The notes beneath the pieces are model-generated. The model did no database searches and was not told where the DNA came from. It worked only from the letters and a program-made list of their open reading frames with translations. Made by a program: the position numbers and the translations under genes. Positions 1 to 7,650 of a stretch of 64,000 bases of DNA are shown here, in pieces (positions within the stretch are counted from its first letter, which is position 1; every line of letters starts with the position of its first letter). The stretch is from CAIYRG01 sp964446945 (GTDB taxonomy: Bacteria; Pseudomonadota; Alphaproteobacteria; Micropepsales; Micropepsaceae), in NCBI GenBank assembly GCA_964446945.1, contig CAYUQO010000008.1, positions 121,732 to 185,731 of the forward strand. The letters are read 5' to 3'.

Positions 1-1982
1 ACTCTCACCGCCTGCACATAGCCGTCATGGTCGTGATAACGCTCTTCGAGTGACGGCCGCGGATCTTCATTCGCCATCCGCTCCGCCTTTGTCTTCGCAA
101 AGGGGACCATGCCGCCGGCATAGTTGCACAATTGCCCCTTATGGAATCCGGCCGCGGTGACATTCCAACCGAGATAGGTGCCGAGCGGCGCATCGCGCAG
201 CACGACCGGCACTCCGCCGAGTTCATTTCCGTCGGCATCGACCTTCGGCGCCTTCATGTCGATAACATGCTTGATCGCCGGCGGCTGTTTGGTAATCACA
301 CCAGTGCCATCGGCGTAATTGAAGTCGGGGCCGAAATCATAATCCAATGTTGGATTCATGAATCCGGTGGGAGCATCGGCGGGCAATCCCGGAATGGTCG
401 GGAATCCCATCGCCTGCTTTGTCGGCTCAACCAGAGTGCCGACGGCCAAAGTCGGATAGACGCTCGGGGGCGGCTCAACGCCTTTCATCACCCAATCGCG
501 GAAATGGACACGGATCGCGTTGACCGTCTCGCGATGCGGCAGCGGATTGGCGGGGAGCAGGCCCTGACCATAGCCGTTGCTCGGGCAAGCCGGCGGTGCC
601 GCGGGATTCACATTGAATCCGCCCGGTCCGCCGCCATGCTGCGTGCTGGCGATGTAATAGCGCCGGACATTCGCCGGCAGCGGATAGTCTTTATCGCCGG
701 TCGTTCCGACAAATGACGGCGACAGTTTCAGGCCCCAGAACTCCGCCGCGCCGAAATGTTCGATGATCTTGGGGCAGGTGTGACTCGCATTGCACCGATC
801 GAGAATTCCGGTGGGCGGCAATCCACGCACCGGATCAGGCGATGGCAGCCAGGTCTGCGTGCCTTCGCTTGCTGGTTCATAAAGCTTCGACACTCCATCC
901 GGCATGGCAAAGCGGAAATCCATCGCAATGCGCTTGCCGGCGATGATCGGCCAGACGCCGTCATAGACCTGCCGCCCGGCTTCGTCCTGATTGAAGCCGA
1001 GATGCAGGAACTGCCGCAGGTAATTTCCCGATTGCGATACGCCGCGCGAGATCGACCACGTGATCCCGTTCGCCAGCGGATTGGCCGTGCCGCTGTCGTC
1101 CGCCTCTGCGTTCTTGAAGAATGATCCAACGTCGCGGAAGGCGGCAAAGCCGATGCCGAGCACCTTCGGGTCCTTCGCGGTGAACACGACCTGATAAAGG
1201 AGGTTCGGTTCAAAGCCGTTCTTCAGACAGATCTGCGTCGGATCGGGAGTTCCGGGAAACGGATGATCCGCCGTGCATTTCGCCCATGCCCAGTCGGACG
1301 CCGGGATTTTTTTCATCCCGCTGACTTTGCCGTCCATGGTCTCGTGGGTGTGTATTTCCAGCGATGCCTTGCTGGTATCCAGCGTTGCCGGTTGATACGG
1401 CACCGGATTGGCATGGACATAGATCGCCTGCGACCCAGGTCCGCTCGCATTCATGATCCGGCCGATCACCGGCCCGGTGATGGTCGAACCATCCGGATTG
1501 TGCGCAATCGGCACCACGACATAGTCATTGTTTTCTTTGGGCGCCGTGGCGCCAATATTCTCGCCCTCCCAGCCGCTCGAAATTCCGACATCGCCGAAAT
1601 TGCGTTCCGCCGCGACGATCGTGACGCGCCCGCCGCGATTGGGCACATCGTGCCACATCAGATGGCTCGTCTTCGACATATCGATCGGCTTCACGATCTG
1701 GAATGTCGCCATATATTCCACCATTCCACGTGCGTTTTTCGGCGCGAGCTGGATGTCGGTGATGATGGTGTTGTGCGGGTCTTTCGGATCGAGCTCGCCA
1801 TAGGCGCGGCCGGTCAGAACTTCATACTGGCCGATCGAACCGTATGTAGCGCCCTTGAAAGCGGGGGAGACTGTCTTGTCGATAACGATGCGGGTCACGC
1901 GCGCCTGCGCGTCCGGGGCCGCCGCCAGCGCCAGCGCCGAACCGGCGAGCAGAATGGAACGAAAGCGGTTCTTGGACATCAT
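1..1982 (-). CDS. Exported alpha/beta hydrolase, PF20091-type, C-terminus cut by window edge
   Basis: About 660 codons are visible and the frame is still open at base 1, so the C-terminus lies outside the window. The start is ATG at 1982 (a second ATG follows at 1979), three bases after the stop of the GDSL gene, so the two form an operon. The first ~27 residues are a signal peptide (basic MSKNRFR, a hydrophobic stretch, then an A-Q-A type cleavage site). The family's N-terminal pattern is recognisable (VEYMATFQIVKP, then WHDVPNRGG). A nucleophile motif G-V-S-Q-S-G falls at residues ~314-319. Family knowledge: these are large exported alpha/beta hydrolases of largely unassigned substrate. Inference: a periplasmic or secreted esterase acting with the neighbouring GDSL and MBL enzymes. 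Confidence 0.8.
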   Translation of the reverse strand, partial: MMSKNRFRSILLAGSALALAAAPDAQARVTRIVIDKTVSPAFKGATYGSIGQYEVLTGRAYGELDPKDPHNTIITDIQLAPKNARGMVEYMATFQIVKPIDMSKTSHLMWHDVPNRGGRVTIVAAERNFGDVGISSGWEGENIGATAPKENNDYVVVPIAHNPDGSTITGPVIGRIMNASGPGSQAIYVHANPVPYQPATLDTSKASLEIHTHETMDGKVSGMKKIPASDWAWAKCTADHPFPGTPDPTQICLKNGFEPNLLYQVVFTAKDPKVLGIGFAAFRDVGSFFKNAEADDSGTANPLANGITWSISRGVSQSGNYLRQFLHLGFNQDEAGRQVYDGVWPIIAGKRIAMDFRFAMPDGVSKLYEPASEGTQTWLPSPDPVRGLPPTGILDRCNASHTCPKIIEHFGAAEFWGLKLSPSFVGTTGDKDYPLPANVRRYYIASTQHGGGPGGFNVNPAAPPACPSNGYGQGLLPANPLPHRETVNAIRVHFRDWVMKGVEPPPSVYPTLAVGTLVEPTKQAMGFPTIPGLPADAPTGFMNPTLDYDFGPDFNYADGTGVITKQPPAIKHVIDMKAPKVDADGNELGGVPVVLRDAPLGTYLGWNVTAAGFHKGQLCNYAGGMVPFAKTKAERMANEDPRPSLEERYHDHDGYVQAVR

Positions 1983-1985
1983 GGC

Positions 1986-3209
1986 TCATCTTCCATCAAA
2001 CAGGCGCAGATTGATCGACTTGCCGATTTCGAAATAACCGATCGGCGAAGGATGCACGCCGTCACCGCAATTATATTCGGGCGCCAGCAGATCGGGATTT
2101 GCGCGGCTGCGGACGACTTGGTCGAAATCCAGCACTGCGTCGAAACCCGCCTCTTTGCGGATCCACGCATTCACCTGGTTGCGAACCTTGGTTTTGGCGT
2201 CATTCCAACCTGCGCCGCCAACACCATTGGTCGTATTGTGCCGCGGCACGATTGTGACGCCGATCACCTTGATGCCCTTCGCGCGGGCGCGCGCCATGAT
2301 GTCCTTCAGTCCGCCGATCACCTGATCGGCAGTTGCGCCACGGGCGATATCGTTCGTGCCGAGAAAAACAATCAAATGAGAAACGCCCGCGTGTGAAAGC
2401 ACATCGCGATCAAACCGGTCCACGCCAGGCGGTGAATTCACCGGCGGATTGTAAGTCGAAACACTCACCGCCGTATTGCCGCCGATGCCTTCATTAATCA
2501 CCGCGTGGCGCACGGTATTTTCCAGCGCAAAGCGTTCGGCCAGGACATCTTCCCAGCGGTCATGCGCGTTCAATGTCGAACATGTCCCATCGGTGATGGA
2601 GTCGCCGAGGGCGACAATGGCTGTCGCAGGCGCCGGGTCTTGCACGTCGATCGATTTCAGCCACGGCATGGTGACCATGTTTTTCGTGAAAGCCTTACCG
2701 TCGACGGATGCCGTCTGATCGCCGGCTCCGTCATCGGTGGCATAAGAGGTGACCTGCGCGTTGTTGTGCTGGCTCGCCTGCGCGCTGCCCTCAACCGCGA
2801 AACTCACCGCCACATCCTGCTGTGCTTCGACGTGAAGCGTGACCGGATCGCTTTCGACCGAAGCGCCCATGGGAATAGTGACCACCGGCCGGTCGGCAAA
2901 AGTGACCGGGCGCAGCAACTGGCCGGCCACCTCCGCTCCGCGCACGCGCGGCGCAACAGTGACATGTGAAAAGGTCACCGGTGTCTTGCCGAAGGTATTA
3001 TCCAGCCGGATGCGTACCGCATCGCCCGGCAGGGTCACGCGCGCAATCAGGCGCAGCGAGGCATTGTTCACTGCCGCCTGCGCCGCGCCCTGCTGGGATG
3101 TGGACCACGCCGTCACCCATGCGTTCGCATTGTTCTGCGCCAGCGCATCCCCCGCGCCAACACAGCACAACAACGCCAGCACCGCTGCGCGCACAGCTTT
3201 CCGGTCCAT
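1986..3209 (-). CDS. Exported SGNH/GDSL-type esterase
   Basis: This 407-residue protein starts at the ATG at 3209, with GGGAGG just upstream. An in-frame start further upstream would place 25 odd residues before the signal peptide. Residues 1-25 are a signal peptide (MDRKAVRAAVLALLCC, cleavage after ALAQ). Residues ~28-190 form a beta-rich N-terminal domain. The catalytic SGNH fold follows: block I G-D-S-I-T-D-G with Ser204, a Gly in INEGIGGN (~241), block III G-T-N-D at 284-287, and block V D-G-V-H-P with Asp383/His386. All catalytic residues are present. The family hydrolyses ester bonds in acylated carbohydrates or lipids; the substrate here is unknown. It is followed at once by the PF20091 hydrolase. 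Confidence 0.9.
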   Translation of the reverse strand: MDRKAVRAAVLALLCCVGAGDALAQNNANAWVTAWSTSQQGAAQAAVNNASLRLIARVTLPGDAVRIRLDNTFGKTPVTFSHVTVAPRVRGAEVAGQLLRPVTFADRPVVTIPMGASVESDPVTLHVEAQQDVAVSFAVEGSAQASQHNNAQVTSYATDDGAGDQTASVDGKAFTKNMVTMPWLKSIDVQDPAPATAIVALGDSITDGTCSTLNAHDRWEDVLAERFALENTVRHAVINEGIGGNTAVSVSTYNPPVNSPPGVDRFDRDVLSHAGVSHLIVFLGTNDIARGATADQVIGGLKDIMARARAKGIKVIGVTIVPRHNTTNGVGGAGWNDAKTKVRNQVNAWIRKEAGFDAVLDFDQVVRSRANPDLLAPEYNCGDGVHPSPIGYFEIGKSINLRLFDGR

Positions 3210-3291
3210 CGAGCCCTCCCGCCCTGTAAACCAACCTATAAAGTATCGGATAGGCGCACGCCGTTCCAGCGCAACCGGCCGCATTGACGGC

Positions 3292-4200
3292 TCAGTTTTT
3301 GTGAGATTTCAGATCGGCATAGACTTCTTCGACATATTGATCGGGGCGGATCGGGCCATTTCCCCAACGCGCATCGAAATCGGCGTCGGGTTTCGCGGCG
3401 ACGACCTGCTCCACAGTCATGCCGGCCTCAATCATCTTCGCGATACGATCGCGCAACGCGATCATCACGTTGAGATACTCTTCGAGGTCTTTCTTGCCAG
3501 CGACCCGTCCGCGCCCCGGAACCACCCGCACTTTGTCATCCAGCATCGGCAGCAGCGCGCGATAGGCGGCAATCATGCCGTCGATACTGCCGCCGCGCGG
3601 ATCGATCCTCGTGTAATCCCCGGAATTGAACAGATCGGCCGCGAACAGCACGTCCGCCTTGCGGAACAGGACAATCGCATCGCCGTCGGTATGCGCATTG
3701 GGGACATGCGTGACTGTGATGTCGTCGCCGTTGAAATGCAGCGCAATCGAATCGTCAAATGTGATCTGCGGCCACGCCGCCGGCGGGAAAGCGCGCTGTT
3801 TGCCACCACCCAAAGGATTCACCTGCTCCGACTTCAGGCGCGTCCGTGTATTTGCCTGTGCAATGACCACCGCTCCTTCGCGCGCGAATGTCTCGTTTCC
3901 GCCGACATGATCGAAGTGCCAATGTGAATCGATCACGAACCGCACCGGCGCACGGGAAATCTTGGCCAGCTCGGTTTTGAGCCGTGGAACCGCGGGTTCG
4001 TCCTGGGAATCGACCAGGAGCACACCGTCGGGCCCGGTGAAAACCCCGACATTCAACCCCATATCACCCCAATTGACGCTGTAGATCCCGGGAGCCACCA
4101 GTTGCGTGTGATCTTCCCCGGTTCCGGGGGCCGGACGCTGTGCCGCGGCAGGTATGGCCGCAGCCAGGAACAGGGCCATGGAAATGAAAGCGGTTTTCAT
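3292..4200 (-). CDS. Exported MBL-fold metallo-hydrolase with an altered PGHG motif
   Basis: This 302-residue protein starts at ATG 4200 after AAGAGAA. It has a signal peptide (residues 1-21, ending AAAQ) and then a metallo-beta-lactamase fold. The H-x-H-x-D-H motif (H93-W-H95-F-D97-H98) and the next ligand H170 (NAHTDGD) are present. The motif that normally reads P-G-H-G reads P-G-R-G at 228-231: codon 3511-3513 gives CGC (Arg) where CAC would give His. This His is usually a zinc ligand, so the second metal site may be lost or altered. It lies 82 bases upstream of the GDSL gene on the same strand and could be co-transcribed. Substrate unknown. Confidence 0.85.
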   Translation of the reverse strand: MKTAFISMALFLAAAIPAAAQRPAPGTGEDHTQLVAPGIYSVNWGDMGLNVGVFTGPDGVLLVDSQDEPAVPRLKTELAKISRAPVRFVIDSHWHFDHVGGNETFAREGAVVIAQANTRTRLKSEQVNPLGGGKQRAFPPAAWPQITFDDSIALHFNGDDITVTHVPNAHTDGDAIVLFRKADVLFAADLFNSGDYTRIDPRGGSIDGMIAAYRALLPMLDDKVRVVPGRGRVAGKKDLEEYLNVMIALRDRIAKMIEAGMTVEQVVAAKPDADFDARWGNGPIRPDQYVEEVYADLKSHKN

Positions 4201-4307
4201 CGTTCTCTTGCCGATGTCTTTGTATACTGGCCACGAAAAACCCATACTAAACCTGAATCCTCGCGCGGCTGTGGCAGATTGAACCGCAGGGAAAACGGAG
4301 ACACCAT

Positions 4308-6569
4308 TTGAGCCAATCTCCAGGCTGGCGCGCGCGCCACATCACCAAACCCATTCTGGCATGGTATCGCAAGGTTCTGCCGCCCATTTCGCAGACCGAA
4401 CGCGATGCCATCGCCGCCGGCAGCGTGTGGTGGGACCGTGACCTGTTCTCCGGTCATCCGGACTGGGAAAAACTGCGGCAATTCCCCAAACCGTCGCTGA
4501 CGGCCGAAGAGCGAGCATTTCTCGACGGCCCGGTCCAGCGGCTGTGCGAAATGCTCGACGATTGGGATATCCGCCGCAACGGCGATCTGCCCGAACATGT
4601 CTGGACCTTCATCCGCGACAACCACTTCATGGGCATGATCATTCCCAAGGAATGGGGCGGCTGGGGCTTCTCCGCGCTGATGCACAGCCAGGTCGTGATG
4701 AAAGTTGCGAGCCGCAGTCCCGACGCCGCGGTCACGATCATGGTCCCGAATTCGCTGGGCCCCGCCGAACTGCTGATGCGCTATGGCACCGATGAGCAGC
4801 GCAAGCACTATCTTCCGCGGCTTGCCGGCGGTCAGGAAATTCCGTGTTTTGCGCTCACGGCACCGGAAGCGGGTTCGGATGCCGCATCCATTCCGGACCG
4901 TGGAGTGGTCTGTTACGGCGAGGTCGACGGGCAGAAAGTGCTCGGCATGCGGCTGACCTGGGACAAGCGCTACATTACGCTCGCTCCGGTCGCGACCCTG
5001 CTTGGCCTTGCCTTCCGGCTTTACGATCCGGCCCATCTGATCGGCGACAAGGATGATATCGGCATCACCCTCGCCCTGATCCCGACCACTACGCCAGGTG
5101 TCGAGATCGGCCGCCGCCACTTCCCGGCGGGACAATCGTTCCAGAACGGCCCGACGCGGGGCAAAGAGGTCTTTGTGCCGCTGGATACGATTATCGGCGG
5201 CCCTGCGCGCGCCGGACAGGGTTGGCGCATGCTGATGGACTGCCTGGCGGCCGGGCGCGCGATATCGCTGCCGGCGCTCGGCACCGGAGCCTCGATGTTC
5301 TGCGCGCGCTATGCGGGCGCCTATGCCCGCGCGCGGCGCCAATTCGGACTGCCGATCGGCCGGTTTGAAGGCATTGAAACACCGCTCGCGCGGATCGCAG
5401 GCCATGCCTATGCGCTGGAGTCGGCGCGCCGTTTGACCGCCGCCTCGCTCGACGCCGGGGAGCAGCCCTCGGTTCTCTCCGCGATCCTGAAATACAACGC
5501 GACCGAGCGCATGCGCATTGTGATGAATGACGCGATGGATATCCATGGCGGCCGCGGCATCATGGAAGGACCGCGCAATTATCTGTTCGGTACTTATATG
5601 AGCGTGCCGGTCGCGATCACTGTCGAAGGCGCCAACATTCTCACGCGTTGCCTGATGATCTTCGGTCAGGGTTCGATGCGCTGCCATCCCTGGCTGCTGA
5701 AAGAAATGGAAGCAGCCAGTCTGCCGGACCCGGCGGAATCGCTCACCGCCTTCGACAAACTGCTGTTTGCCCATATGCGCACCGCGACCTCCAATGTCCT
5801 GCGCGCATTTTTCCGTAACCTGACTTCGGCCGGCGGACCTCACATCCATGCCGGTCCTGTCGCTTACATGTATCGCGGCCTCGATACCGCCGCAGTCACC
5901 TTCGCCGCGGTTGCGGATATTGTGATGGGTCTGCTGGGCGGATCGCTGAAGCGCCGCGAAGGGATTTCGGCGCGGCTCGGCGACATTCTCGGCGAGCTCT
6001 ATCTGACGACCTGCGTGCTCAAGCGCTTCGAGGATGAAGGACGCCAGATCGAAGATCTGCCGCTGGTCGAATGGAATTACCAGAATTGTCTTTATGCCAT
6101 TCAGACGCGGCTGGATGAGGTCTTCGTCAATCTGCCGTCGCGCCCCGTTGCCGCCCTGCTGCGCCTCATCGCATTCCCGTTGGGACGCCACCGCCGGCCA
6201 CCTTCGGACCGTCTCAATCATCAGTGTGCCGCGCTTATCCTTTCGCCGACCGCAGCGCGCGAGAGATTGACCACGGGTATCTACATTTCCAACGAGCCGT
6301 CGGACGGCACCGGACGCATGGAAGCCGCATTCGCTGCAGCCATCACCCGCGACCAGATCGAGGAGAAGATTCGTACCGCCGGCCGCCCGGTGAAACGTGC
6401 ACTGATGGATCTGCCCGCACTGCTGCGGGACAACATCCTGACGCAGAGCGATGCCGAGGCCCTGATGCGCGCATCTGCGGTCATTCGTGACGCCATCGAT
6501 GTGGACGACTTCGCGCCGTCTGAACTGACGGGGCGCGAGCACTCCACAATTCGCGCGGCCGCGGAGTGA
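4308..6569 (+). CDS. fadE: Acyl-CoA dehydrogenase, FadE type
   Basis: A 753-residue protein for the first step of fatty-acid beta-oxidation (FAD-dependent alpha,beta-dehydrogenation of acyl-CoA). TTG at 4308 is chosen as the start because GGAG ends 7 bases upstream and the protein begins as FadE proteins do after their membrane segment. The acyl-CoA dehydrogenase core spans ~residues 90-470, with the FAD/substrate region FALTAPEAGSDAAS near 180-195 and DIHGGRGIMEGPRNYL near 405-420. The C-terminal ~280 residues match the DUF1974 extension specific to FadE. E. coli FadE is 814 residues, so this copy lacks the long N-terminal membrane part. It is divergent from the exported MBL gene. Confidence 0.9.
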   Translation: MSQSPGWRARHITKPILAWYRKVLPPISQTERDAIAAGSVWWDRDLFSGHPDWEKLRQFPKPSLTAEERAFLDGPVQRLCEMLDDWDIRRNGDLPEHVWTFIRDNHFMGMIIPKEWGGWGFSALMHSQVVMKVASRSPDAAVTIMVPNSLGPAELLMRYGTDEQRKHYLPRLAGGQEIPCFALTAPEAGSDAASIPDRGVVCYGEVDGQKVLGMRLTWDKRYITLAPVATLLGLAFRLYDPAHLIGDKDDIGITLALIPTTTPGVEIGRRHFPAGQSFQNGPTRGKEVFVPLDTIIGGPARAGQGWRMLMDCLAAGRAISLPALGTGASMFCARYAGAYARARRQFGLPIGRFEGIETPLARIAGHAYALESARRLTAASLDAGEQPSVLSAILKYNATERMRIVMNDAMDIHGGRGIMEGPRNYLFGTYMSVPVAITVEGANILTRCLMIFGQGSMRCHPWLLKEMEAASLPDPAESLTAFDKLLFAHMRTATSNVLRAFFRNLTSAGGPHIHAGPVAYMYRGLDTAAVTFAAVADIVMGLLGGSLKRREGISARLGDILGELYLTTCVLKRFEDEGRQIEDLPLVEWNYQNCLYAIQTRLDEVFVNLPSRPVAALLRLIAFPLGRHRRPPSDRLNHQCAALILSPTAARERLTTGIYISNEPSDGTGRMEAAFAAAITRDQIEEKIRTAGRPVKRALMDLPALLRDNILTQSDAEALMRASAVIRDAIDVDDFAPSELTGREHSTIRAAAE

Positions 6570-6637
6570 CCTGCCGAGTCCGCTGACGCATACGGATGAA
6601 GGAACAAGTGGCAGGGATGCGCGTAGCGCTGAAAATC

Positions 6638-6662
6638 GGAACATTTCTTGCGGTGGTCAGTT
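6638..6662 (+). promoter_or_regulatory. Candidate EcfG promoter of the DUF3309 gene
   Basis: GGAAC at 6638-6642 is followed, after 17 bases, by GTT at 6660-6662 (16 bases to AGTT). This matches the alphaproteobacterial general-stress sigma factor pattern GGAAC-N16/17-CGTT except for the base before GTT. It lies 31 bases before the DUF3309 start, the same distance as the better sites near ku and phyR. Confidence 0.55.
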
Positions 6663-6692
6663 GTCACAGCCGGAAAGCTGGAGGAACTCGCC

Positions 6693-6848
6693 ATGCTTGG
6701 AACGATTCTGCTGATTATTCTGGTGCTGCTGCTGGTCGGTTCTCTGCCGGCGTGGCCGTACAGCGGCGGCTGGGGTTATGGCCCGAGCGGCCTGCTTGGT
6801 GTGGTTTTGGTGGTCGTCCTGATACTGGTGTTGGTCGGACGAGTGTAA
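6693..6848 (+). CDS. DUF3309 small membrane protein
   Basis: A 51-residue protein starting at ATG 6693 with GGAGGAA 7 bases upstream. It has two hydrophobic segments (residues ~1-17 and ~32-50) around a loop with P-A-W-P-Y-S-G-G-W-G-Y-G-P-S-G. That loop is characteristic of DUF3309 proteins, which are short and of unknown function. A candidate EcfG promoter stands upstream and a strong terminator directly downstream, so it is probably a monocistronic stress gene. Confidence 0.85.
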   Translation: MLGTILLIILVLLLVGSLPAWPYSGGWGYGPSGLLGVVLVVVLILVLVGRV

Positions 6849-6853
6849 ATCGC

Positions 6854-6899
6854 GGGGCGTTTTGCGATTCCTTCGAGTCGCAAAACGCCCCAATTTTTT
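6854..6899 (+). terminator. Rho-independent terminator after the DUF3309 gene
   Basis: A perfect 14-base stem (GGGGCGTTTTGCGA at 6854-6867 and its complement at 6878-6891) with a 10-base loop, followed by six T residues at 6894-6899. It separates the DUF3309 gene from ligD. Confidence 0.93.
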
Positions 6900-6921
6900 G
6901 TAATTGGCGCGTTTTCTAACC

Positions 6922-7650
6922 ATGGCTGGTTTGCAGACTTACCGCGCCAAGCGCGACTTTGGTGTGACAGCCGAGCCGCGCGGACGCGTGGCTCCGCGCA
7001 AATCCGGACAGCTTCACTTCGTCATTCAGCGTCATGCCGCGACGCGATTGCATTTCGACCTGCGGCTTGAACTGGACGGCGTCTATAAGTCCTGGGCCGT
7101 GACCAAGGTGCCCTCGCTCGATCCGGCCACGAAACGCCTTGCCGTCGAAGTCGAAGATCATCCGCTCGAATACGGGACGTTCGAAGGCACAATTCCCAAA
7201 GGCCAATATGGCGGTGGAACCGTCCAGCTCTGGGACCGTGGCACGTGGAAACCCAAAAGCGATAATCCGCAGCGGGACCTTGCGAAGGGCCACCTGAAAT
7301 TCGAACTCTCGGGAAAGCGAATGCATGGCGGCTGGGCGCTGATCCGCATGCGCGACGATCCACGCAAGCGCACGACGAAGCCGCGGCACAACTGGCTCCT
7401 CGTGAAGGAGCGCGACGAGGACGCTCATCCGGGCGATCCGGAAGCTTTGTCGTCGGAAGACACGTCGGTCACGACAGGGCGCACGCTGGATGAAATCGCG
7501 TCCAGCAAAAGATCGCGGGTGTGGCATTCCAATCGCGCGAATGGCGGCGAATCTGCCCAGCGCAGCGCCCGCGCGCCAACAAGTGGCCAATTAAAAAAAA
7601 AGCGCCGAACGGCGCTGAGCAAAAAGCAAAGCCGAAAAAGCGCGCACTGA
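6922..7650 (+). CDS. ligD: LigD N-terminal 3'-phosphoesterase part (frame broken downstream)
   Basis: This 242-residue frame starts at ATG 6922 (MAGLQTYRAKRDF, the usual LigD opening). It carries the phosphoesterase (PE) domain: HFVIQRHAATRLHFDLRLE near residues 31-50, and further on D-H-P-L-E-Y-G-x-F-E-G-x-I-P-x-G-x-Y-G-G-G with the conserved His and Tyr. The PE domain trims 3' ends in bacterial non-homologous end joining. After a basic linker the frame meets an A9 run (7593-7601) and then stops at 7650, while the ligase-polymerase part continues in the -1 frame. Intact alphaproteobacterial LigD carries PE, ligase and polymerase in one chain, so this is either an assembly indel, a split gene or a slippage product. 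Confidence 0.85.
   Translation: MAGLQTYRAKRDFGVTAEPRGRVAPRKSGQLHFVIQRHAATRLHFDLRLELDGVYKSWAVTKVPSLDPATKRLAVEVEDHPLEYGTFEGTIPKGQYGGGTVQLWDRGTWKPKSDNPQRDLAKGHLKFELSGKRMHGGWALIRMRDDPRKRTTKPRHNWLLVKERDEDAHPGDPEALSSEDTSVTTGRTLDEIASSKRSRVWHSNRANGGESAQRSARAPTSGQLKKKRRTALSKKQSRKSAH

Noticed and set aside
1263..2396. 377-codon open frame on the plus strand
   Set aside because: Lies opposite the alpha/beta hydrolase and GDSL genes, both of which have clear motifs and signal peptides.
4201..4240. TATACA-like -10 upstream of the exported MBL gene
   Set aside because: No acceptable -35 at 16-18 bases, so not listed as a promoter.
4197..6644. 815-codon open frame on the minus strand opposite fadE
   Set aside because: It is antisense to a complete acyl-CoA dehydrogenase, Arg/His-rich, and matches nothing; typical of GC-rich reverse-frame openness.
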